Below, piece after piece: positions 45,902-51,122 of a stretch of 51,122 nt of DNA. Each line of letters opens with the position of its first letter. Position 1 is the stretch's first letter. The notes under the pieces are model-generated. The model saw only the letters and a list, made by a program, of their open reading frames with translations, did no database searches and was not told the origin of the DNA. The stretch is from an uncultured Bacteroidales bacterium. GTDB lineage: Bacteria > Bacteroidota > Bacteroidia > Bacteroidales > Bacteroidaceae. Location of the stretch: contig CADCIO010000018.1 of assembly GCA_902801475.1 (NCBI GenBank), forward strand, positions 1 to 51,122, read 5' to 3'. The position numbers and the translations under genes are program-made.

Positions 45902-47284
45902 TTAATGTGTCAACCAGAACACGCCAAGACCTACGAGCCATGCCACCAACGCACGCCAGAGGTAATGACGGATGTACCACTTGAAGCGGATGTTCTCCAC
46001 TTCCAGCACGGCCTGTCCTGCCAACGAGCCCACGAAGAGCAAACTGCCGCCGCAGGCACAGCAGAACGAGAGCAACTGCCAATAGATGCCGTTCTGCACG
46101 AATTCGGAGGCGGAGTCTGCCACAGTGTCCACTTGGAACAGGTTCATGCCCGCCATCATCAGCGGCACATTGTCCATGACGGATGACAAGGCACCCACTG
46201 CCACACCATATATATACACATTGTCGATATTCTCTTCCAACCAGTTGCCCACGTAGTCGAGCGCACCGCACTCAGCAAAAGCGCCCACACCGAGCGAGAT
46301 GCCGATGAAGTAGAGGATGATGCGCATGCCGATGAACTCCGTGTTGCGGAAATAATGACGCTGCACCATGATCACGTTGCCGTCACGCTCCAGATTGCAC
46401 AAGCCTTCCACCGCCCAAATCAGTGCCAGGACAGACAGGGAACCCAGGAAGGGAGGGAGCTTGGTGATGTAGTGGAACGAAGGGATGAACCACAGGCCCG
46501 CAATGCCCACAATCAGCAGCAGCACTTTCTGCCACGCCGTCAGATAAGAGTCGTCGCCGTCATATCGGGACAGCGCCGAATAGATTTCCACCCGACCGCG
46601 CAGTTTCATGCCGATCAGGACATTGAACACACACAGGCTGGCGAATGCCGGCAAGAAAAGACCCGCCGCATAAGCCGAAGGAGTGATGGCGCCACGCACC
46701 CAGAGCATCACCGAAGTGATGTCGCCAATCGCCGTGAAGCATCCGCCCAGACAGGCGGCCACCATGATGGTGCATGCATAAATGACGCGCTGATGATGGT
46801 TGCGCACCACCTGCGAGATGATGCTCATCATCAGCACCACCGTCGTCAGATTGTCCACATTGGCGGAGATGGTGAAGGTCAGCAGGGAAACCACCCAGAG
46901 GAACACGCGGCTGTTGCGCATCCGGAGCCAGTCGATGAGCGAGTCGAACACGCCGTTGTTGTGGAGCACCTCCACAATCGTGTTCGTGGCAATCAGGAAC
47001 AGAATCACAGAACAAGCCTCGGCGATGTACTTCGTGATGACATTCTCCGCCACGAAATACTTCAGGCTGTCAGCCGTCGATGTTCCGCCATCCAGGAACT
47101 CCTTGTACTCGTCGCCGTGCATCAGCAGGACGAAGCTCTCGCCATTGAGCAAGTAAATCACCCATGCAATCACACCACAAACCATCGCCACCGTCGCGCG
47201 GTTGATGTGATGCATCTGCTCCGTGCTCATCAGCACAAAGCCGACGAACAGCACAGCGACAATAATCAAAGTCATTAACAGCAT
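45902..47284 (-). CDS. nhaD: NhaD-type Na+/H+ antiporter
   Basis: A 460-residue inner-membrane protein with about 12-13 hydrophobic helices and membership of the IT/ArsB-NhaD superfamily. Conserved stretches are ISANVDNLTTVVLMMS in mid-protein, ACLGGCFTAIGDITSVMLW, and DNVPLMMAGMNLF near the C-terminus. It exports Na+ in exchange for protons, supporting salt and alkali tolerance. A GGAGGG stands just before the ATG (about 47290-47295), a rare Shine-Dalgarno match in this group. The gene is preceded by a 22-bp inverted repeat and tRNA-Gly(CCC), and it may be transcribed from the tRNA's promoter. It seems to lead nhaD-pfkA-miaA-lipid kinase. Confidence 0.9.
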   Translation of the reverse strand: MLLMTLIIVAVLFVGFVLMSTEQMHHINRATVAMVCGVIAWVIYLLNGESFVLLMHGDEYKEFLDGGTSTADSLKYFVAENVITKYIAEACSVILFLIATNTIVEVLHNNGVFDSLIDWLRMRNSRVFLWVVSLLTFTISANVDNLTTVVLMMSIISQVVRNHHQRVIYACTIMVAACLGGCFTAIGDITSVMLWVRGAITPSAYAAGLFLPAFASLCVFNVLIGMKLRGRVEIYSALSRYDGDDSYLTAWQKVLLLIVGIAGLWFIPSFHYITKLPPFLGSLSVLALIWAVEGLCNLERDGNVIMVQRHYFRNTEFIGMRIILYFIGISLGVGAFAECGALDYVGNWLEENIDNVYIYGVAVGALSSVMDNVPLMMAGMNLFQVDTVADSASEFVQNGIYWQLLSFCCACGGSLLFVGSLAGQAVLEVENIRFKWYIRHYLWRALVAWLVGLGVFWLTH

Positions 47285-47303
47285 AGTTCCCTCCTATATT
47301 AAA

Positions 47304-47394
47304 AACTAAAAACTAAAAGTTAAAAGTATAAGTCACTTTGCCGTCCGGATGGGGGTAATCATCACTTTTAGATTTTAACTTTTAGTTTTTAGTT
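47304..47394. repeat. 22-bp perfect inverted repeat between nhaD and tRNA-Gly
   Basis: Bases 47304-47325 (made of AACTAAA and AAGTTAAAA steps) are the exact reverse complement of 47373-47394, with 47 bases between. AT-only stem; it may act as a weak terminator for the tRNA or as an mRNA-end structure. Short A/T heptad motifs of the same look occur at 45.86 kb and 44.85 kb. Confidence 0.85.
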
Positions 47395-47403
47395 CCAAAT
47401 TAG

Positions 47404-47476
47404 AGCGGTAGACGGGACTCGAACCCGCGACCCTCGGCTTGGGAAGCCAATGCTCTACCAACTGAGCCACTACCGC
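47404..47476 (-). tRNA. tRNA-Gly (anticodon CCC)
   Basis: Minus-strand cloverleaf: acceptor GCGGTAG with CTACCGC, D arm GCTCAGTTGGTAGAGC, anticodon loop TTCCCAA (CCC), T arm CGCGGGTTCGAGTCCCG, discriminator T; CCA not encoded. It reads GGG codons, complementing the two GCC copies at 37 kb. Its promoter -7 box is at 47505-47512. Confidence 0.96.
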
Positions 47477-47503
47477 AAAACCTCCTCGGATGAGTTTTGT
47501 GGT

Positions 47504-47628
47504 GCAAAGATAAAGAAAAGTTAGGAATTAGAAGTGAGGAGACAGGAGTTTTTTTCCATCAACTGCATTTTTTTATGAAAAAGGTGGTCAATCCCAATCC
47601 CCAATTCCTAACTTTTCTTTATCTTTGC
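47504..47628. repeat. 26-bp perfect inverted repeat carrying two outward promoters
   Basis: Bases 47504-47529 are the exact reverse complement of 47603-47628, with 73 bases between. Each arm carries a TATCTTTG -7 box: 47512-47505 pointing left to tRNA-Gly(CCC) and 47620-47627 pointing right to recF. No TTTG -33 is visible in either case. The -7 box facing recF ends 4 bases before the recF ATG, so the recF mRNA would be leaderless or nearly so. Confidence 0.9.
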
Positions 47629-47631
47629 AGC

Positions 47632-48732
47632 ATGATTCTGAAAAAGCTTACCATATTAAACTACCGCAACATCGCCACCGCCGAGCTCGACTTCTCGCCC
47701 AAGATCAACTGCTTCGTCGGACACAACGGCGAAGGCAAAACCAACGTCCTCGACGCCATCCTCTTCCTCTCGCTCACCAAGAGCATGGCCAACTCCATCG
47801 ACTCCATGAACATCCGCCACGGACAGGACATGATGATGCTGCAAGGCATCTACGACCTCAACGGCACCGAAGAGGAAATCTCCATCGGCATGAAGCTCCA
47901 TCAGAAGAAGCACGTCAAGCGCAACAAGAAAGAATACAAACGCCTGACCGAGCACATCGGTCTCCTCCCCATCATCATCGCATCCCCCAACGACTCTGCC
48001 CTCATCAGCGGAGGAAGCGACGAGCGGCGCAGGCTCATGGACATCGTCATCTCACAATACGATGCCGAATACATGACCGCCCTCGCCACCTACAACAAAG
48101 CCCTCCAGCAGCGCAATGCCCTGCTCAAGGCTGACGAGGAACCGAGCGACGACATCATGACCCTCTTCGAAGAGATGATGGCAGAAAACGGCGAGCGCAT
48201 CTACCAGAAACGCAAAGCCTTCATCGAAGAATTCATCCCCGTCTTCCAGCACTTCTACAGCCTCATCTCCGGCGGCGACGAGCCCGTCTCTCTCCAATAC
48301 ATCAGCCACGGCGACCGCGGCAACCTGCTCGACACCATCCAGCGCGACCGCCAGAAAGACCGCATCATGGGCTACTCCCTGCACGGCATCCACAAAGACG
48401 AGCTCGAAATGACTCTCGGTGGCTACCCCATCAAGCGCGAAGGCTCACAGGGGCAGAACAAGACCTACATCATCTCCCTCAAGCTCGCCCAGTTCGATTT
48501 TCTCAAGCGGACAGGCAGCAAGACCACTCCCCTGCTCCTGCTCGACGACATCTTCGACAAGCTCGATGCCCAGCGCGTCGAACAAATCGTCAACCTCGTC
48601 GCCAGCGATGCCTTCGGACAAATCTTCATCACCGACACCAACCGCCAGCACCTCGACAAAATCCTCCAGCGCACCCAGGGCGACTACCGAATCTTCCAGG
48701 TCGAGGCCGGCAACATCACCCCGAAACCCTAA
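47632..48732 (+). CDS. recF: DNA replication and repair protein RecF
   Basis: An SMC-like ATPase that helps load RecA at single-strand gaps. Start at 47632 (MILKKLTILNYRNIATAELDF) gives 366 residues; the frame is open upstream but covers the promoter. P-loop GHNGEGKTN is at 30-38. The signature region SQGQNKTYIISLKLAQ and Walker B LLLLDDIFDKLD are intact, and the D-loop follows. It is directly followed (12 bases) by a DUF721/DciA-like gene, a pairing seen in many bacteria and consistent with a replication role. Confidence 0.95.
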   Translation: MILKKLTILNYRNIATAELDFSPKINCFVGHNGEGKTNVLDAILFLSLTKSMANSIDSMNIRHGQDMMMLQGIYDLNGTEEEISIGMKLHQKKHVKRNKKEYKRLTEHIGLLPIIIASPNDSALISGGSDERRRLMDIVISQYDAEYMTALATYNKALQQRNALLKADEEPSDDIMTLFEEMMAENGERIYQKRKAFIEEFIPVFQHFYSLISGGDEPVSLQYISHGDRGNLLDTIQRDRQKDRIMGYSLHGIHKDELEMTLGGYPIKREGSQGQNKTYIISLKLAQFDFLKRTGSKTTPLLLLDDIFDKLDAQRVEQIVNLVASDAFGQIFITDTNRQHLDKILQRTQGDYRIFQVEAGNITPKP

Positions 48733-48744
48733 ACTCTCCTACTC

Positions 48745-49035
48745 ATGAGAAAGTGCAACACCGAACGCATCGACGCAGTCATCCAGCAATTCATGCGCAT
48801 CAACGGCATTGAGACCCCCTACAACCAATACCGTCTCATCGAGGCATGGCCCGAAGTCATGGGTCCCATCGTCGAGCGCCACACTGCCAACATCTTCATC
48901 AAGAACCAGACCCTGCACGTCCAGCTCACCTCTCCCGCCATCAAGCAGACTCTCATGATGGAGCACCGCGCCCTGGCCCGTAAGCTCAACGAGCACGTCG
49001 GTGCACAGGTCATCGAGGACGTGCAGTTCCATTAA
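48745..49035 (+). CDS. DUF721/DciA-like protein
   Basis: A 96-residue protein with the DUF721 pattern: YRLIEAWPEVMGPIVERHTANIFIKNQTLHVQLTSPAIKQTLMMEHRALARKLN in its positions 28-82. Actinobacterial and proteobacterial DciA members load the replicative helicase DnaB; Bacteroidetes homologues follow recF, as here. The exact role in this group has not been shown. It ends one base before the stop of the convergent SGNH-hydrolase gene. Confidence 0.85.
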   Translation: MRKCNTERIDAVIQQFMRINGIETPYNQYRLIEAWPEVMGPIVERHTANIFIKNQTLHVQLTSPAIKQTLMMEHRALARKLNEHVGAQVIEDVQFH

Positions 49036-49036
49036 A

Positions 49037-50884
49037 TTACGGCTTCACCACCACCTTACGGGAAAGCACGCTTCCATCTTCCGCACGTCGCACTTCGATG
49101 TACACACCTTCAGTCGGCTGAGCAGTCAGTCGCACGCCACTGAGGGTGAAGATCTCCGTCGATACAATGGGTGATTCCTGAGCGTCCTGCAAAGTGATGG
49201 AAGTCGGGACAGCAGTTCCGCCCATGCCCGATGGTGCTTCAGGATTTGTCGTGATGCAAAGTTTGTCGAGACAAGCCCCGTCCTCACGGCTTCCGATATA
49301 GAGCGTGTGCTCACCAGCCTTCAAATTGCCGTGATAGAATTCCTTCCAATCCCACGATGCGGTTTGCAGACCATTGACAAAGTTGCTGTTCAGTGCACCA
49401 TCGACGCTCACAAAGTAGCTGTCGTCGTCCCATGTAGGACACATCACACGTCCATATATATAATATGTGTCGGCTGTCGGTGCCGTGAAATGAGCTGCAA
49501 GGATATAGACACTGTCGGTAGGCGTATTGATTGTCTGCACCACGGTCTGCAGATACTTTCCCTTCGATGCCGTCGCGTCCTCGTCCAGTTGGAATGCCGT
49601 TCCAGACCCCTCGGTGGGCAGGTCTTCGGCCTCTATCCACACGGCATTGTTGTCGTAAGGTTCCTCCTCATCTTCAGCATCGGACACGGGGTCGGTCTTG
49701 GTGAACAGACTCAGATCGACGCATCCGCCCATCGTCTCATAGCCTTGCGCATTGAGGTGCAGCCAGTCGTTTTCGAAGAGAAACTTCGACTGCATGGCCT
49801 CGGGGTCAAGCGGATTGCGCACTGCCTCATCGAAGTCAATCACGCCGTCGAGCATCTTCGTGGTGCGGATCCACTGATTGATGGTCGAGCGACCCTTCTC
49901 GTGGTCGGCCGAATAGTAGCTGTTTCCCTTGAACGGGGTGATGGTGCCGCCGAACACATAGATGCCCTTCTCGTGAGCCTCACGGATGATCTGCTTATAG
50001 ACATCGATGATGCGCTTGGCGGTCTGCACACCGTTCCCGGCACCGCCCAAGTCATTGACCGCCTCGAACAGGATGATCCATTTCACACCCTCCTGCCCCA
50101 GCAGGTCACGCTGGTAGCGGCTCGATGCAGTGGGACCCAAGCCTCCGCCCAACACGCAGTTGCCGCCGATGCCCATATTGAGCACACCCACCTGACTGGT
50201 CGGCTCGTTGTCCAGCAGACGGCGAGAGAGCACATCGGCCCAGCGGTTCTGCTGATTGGTGGTCGAGCCACGGCCGTCGGTGATGGAGTTGCCCAGAATC
50301 GCCACAGCACCAGCCTCCTCGGGAGCCTCCACCTCGAGCGCCAGGATGTTATACCAATGGTCGGTCTTCGTCGCACCGCTGAAATTCGTCGTGTTGCCCG
50401 ACTTCAGATACGACGTCGTGCGCGAGCCCGGATGTCCGCTCACACTCGTCGATGACGCCGAACCGTAATGGATCGTGATGGCCACATTCTCGCGCGGCCC
50501 GATCTTGAAGTCCACCGGATCCGACACTGCCTTGCCCTTCGCAGGCATCGTCACACCGGCCTGTCCGTCGAACGTCAGGCTCACCGTAGTACTCTCGTCA
50601 ATCTCGCTGCTGCTTCCCGCCGTCTTGGCCACAGCCAGCTCCACAGCCTTGATCTGCGTGCTGCCCGCACTGAACTCATTCGTCAGCTTCAGTCGCACAC
50701 GCTCACCCCCGATCGACACCTGCACAATCTGCCGCAACGAATTGTTGCCCAGCCCCGGCGAAGGAGGATTATTGTTGTTCTCAACCAATTGTGGAGCCGT
50801 GCCCCACGTACCGACCCAATGGCCCTGCGCCAAAGCCACGCCACCGGTCAGCAACCAAGCAAATACCAATGCAATCTTCTTCAT
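49037..50884 (-). CDS. Secreted SGNH/GDSL hydrolase with carbohydrate-binding-like domain
   Basis: A 615-residue exported esterase-like protein. The signal peptide ends ALAQ (residue 20). Residues of about 20-195 form a beta-sandwich N-domain. The SGNH hydrolase core carries block I GNSITDGRG, block II GIGGN, block III ILFEAVNDLGG and block V NDWLHLNAQGY (Asp and His). Residues of about 415-555 are a second beta-sandwich, galactose-binding-like (IEAEDLPTEGSGT, FVSVDGALNSNF). The C-terminus (about 560-615, EIFTLSGVRL, GVYIEVR, RKVVVKP) resembles a type IX sorting domain. Such enzymes deacetylate or de-esterify plant polysaccharides, but the substrate here is unknown. A full promoter lies 28 bases upstream. 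Confidence 0.9.
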   Translation of the reverse strand: MKKIALVFAWLLTGGVALAQGHWVGTWGTAPQLVENNNNPPSPGLGNNSLRQIVQVSIGGERVRLKLTNEFSAGSTQIKAVELAVAKTAGSSSEIDESTTVSLTFDGQAGVTMPAKGKAVSDPVDFKIGPRENVAITIHYGSASSTSVSGHPGSRTTSYLKSGNTTNFSGATKTDHWYNILALEVEAPEEAGAVAILGNSITDGRGSTTNQQNRWADVLSRRLLDNEPTSQVGVLNMGIGGNCVLGGGLGPTASSRYQRDLLGQEGVKWIILFEAVNDLGGAGNGVQTAKRIIDVYKQIIREAHEKGIYVFGGTITPFKGNSYYSADHEKGRSTINQWIRTTKMLDGVIDFDEAVRNPLDPEAMQSKFLFENDWLHLNAQGYETMGGCVDLSLFTKTDPVSDAEDEEEPYDNNAVWIEAEDLPTEGSGTAFQLDEDATASKGKYLQTVVQTINTPTDSVYILAAHFTAPTADTYYIYGRVMCPTWDDDSYFVSVDGALNSNFVNGLQTASWDWKEFYHGNLKAGEHTLYIGSREDGACLDKLCITTNPEAPSGMGGTAVPTSITLQDAQESPIVSTEIFTLSGVRLTAQPTEGVYIEVRRAEDGSVLSRKVVVKP

Positions 50885-50912
50885 AATAGTCTATTTTTAA
50901 CCATTTCGGCTG

Positions 50913-50944
50913 CAAAGCTACACATTTCTTTTCACTCCACCAAA
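50913..50944 (-). promoter_or_regulatory. Promoter of the SGNH hydrolase gene
   Basis: Minus strand: TTTG (50944-50941), 20 bases, TAGCTTTG (50920-50913). Confidence 0.8.
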
Positions 50945-51014
50945 CAGAAAGGGCACAAGACAAGAAAATCTCCCAAATCATTCTGCTCTCGACACCTGCG
51001 GGTATCTCGAAAAA

Positions 51015-51113
51015 CAATAATTCCCAATAATTGCCAATAATCTTGTCCAATAATTTTCACGAATCACATGTTTATTATTGGAACCAATTATTGGCAATTA
51101 TTGGTAATTATTG
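51015..51113. repeat. Long imperfect palindrome of CAATAATT units
   Basis: The left arm (51015-51060) and right arm (51068-51113) match in reverse complement at 37 of 46 positions, with a 7-base loop. Inside each arm CCAATAATTG-like units recur at 10-base steps (51015, 51025, 51035; 51085, 51095, 51105). The arms almost lack G and C apart from the CC/GG pairs. It lies upstream of the SGNH hydrolase promoter at the window edge and may continue beyond it. Confidence 0.85.
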
Positions 51114-51122
51114 TTTATCCCA

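Noticed and set aside
47497..47631. Upstream start for recF
   Set aside because: The region contains the 26-bp inverted repeat and the -7 box; conserved RecF sequence begins at 47632.

Overview
The window looks like a chromosome segment of a Bacteroidales bacterium, most likely Prevotella/Segatella-like (Prevotellaceae). The evidence is the Bacteroidetes promoter pair TTTG-N19-21-TAnnTTTG upstream of many genes, near absence of Shine-Dalgarno sequences, secreted proteins with C-terminal type IX-like sorting domains, a BspA-type repeat lipoprotein with an acidic patch after the lipid cysteine, AsnA, the Rpb6/omega-like protein followed by DUF4293, and a GH57/GT4/debranching glycogen cluster. 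The species assignment is inference.

Layout. 1-8100: a 1178-residue secreted protein with a tyrosine-phosphatase domain (minus), a CotH-kinase/lamin-tail secreted protein and a BspA-like lipoprotein (plus). 8100-9000: no intact gene; six hairpins at exactly 41-bp steps, then a small frameshifted ORF. 9015-16000: glmS-carA-carB-trmD, closely spaced. 16026-20371 (minus): asnA-ligA-rarA. 20550-22911: a cytidylate-kinase-like remnant that has lost its P-loop, then a flavin-dependent reductase lipoprotein whose leader contains an in-frame stop. 22930-27520: AT-rich accessory island with 22-bp-period repeat arrays, a MNT nucleotidyltransferase with a truncated HEPN partner, and a three-gene operon (PAD-family guanidino enzyme, papain-like cysteine peptidase, unknown protein). 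An 18-bp direct repeat lies on both sides of the protein-coding part. 27524-34913 (minus): aspartate-type aminotransferase, LolC/E-type permease, valS, and uvrB. 35088-36824: bamD, omega-like subunit, DUF4293. 36974-37376: four tRNAs (Gly-Leu-Leu-Gly). 37519-42239 (minus): three-gene alpha-glucan cluster, divergent from a Crp/Fnr regulator. 43178-47284 (minus): lipid kinase, compact MiaA, PfkA, NhaD. 47404-51122: tRNA-Gly(CCC), recF, a DUF721/DciA-like gene, a secreted SGNH hydrolase, and a long AT-rich imperfect palindrome at the window edge.

Most of the window is housekeeping: amino-sugar and carbamoyl-phosphate synthesis, tRNA modification and charging, DNA repair, envelope biogenesis and glycogen metabolism. 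The best candidate for an undescribed system is the 24.0-26.5 kb operon of PAD enzyme, cysteine peptidase and unknown protein. Second are the intergenic arrays that keep a 22-bp step while changing their core sequence. Both interpretations are inference; motifs and spacings are read directly from the sequence.
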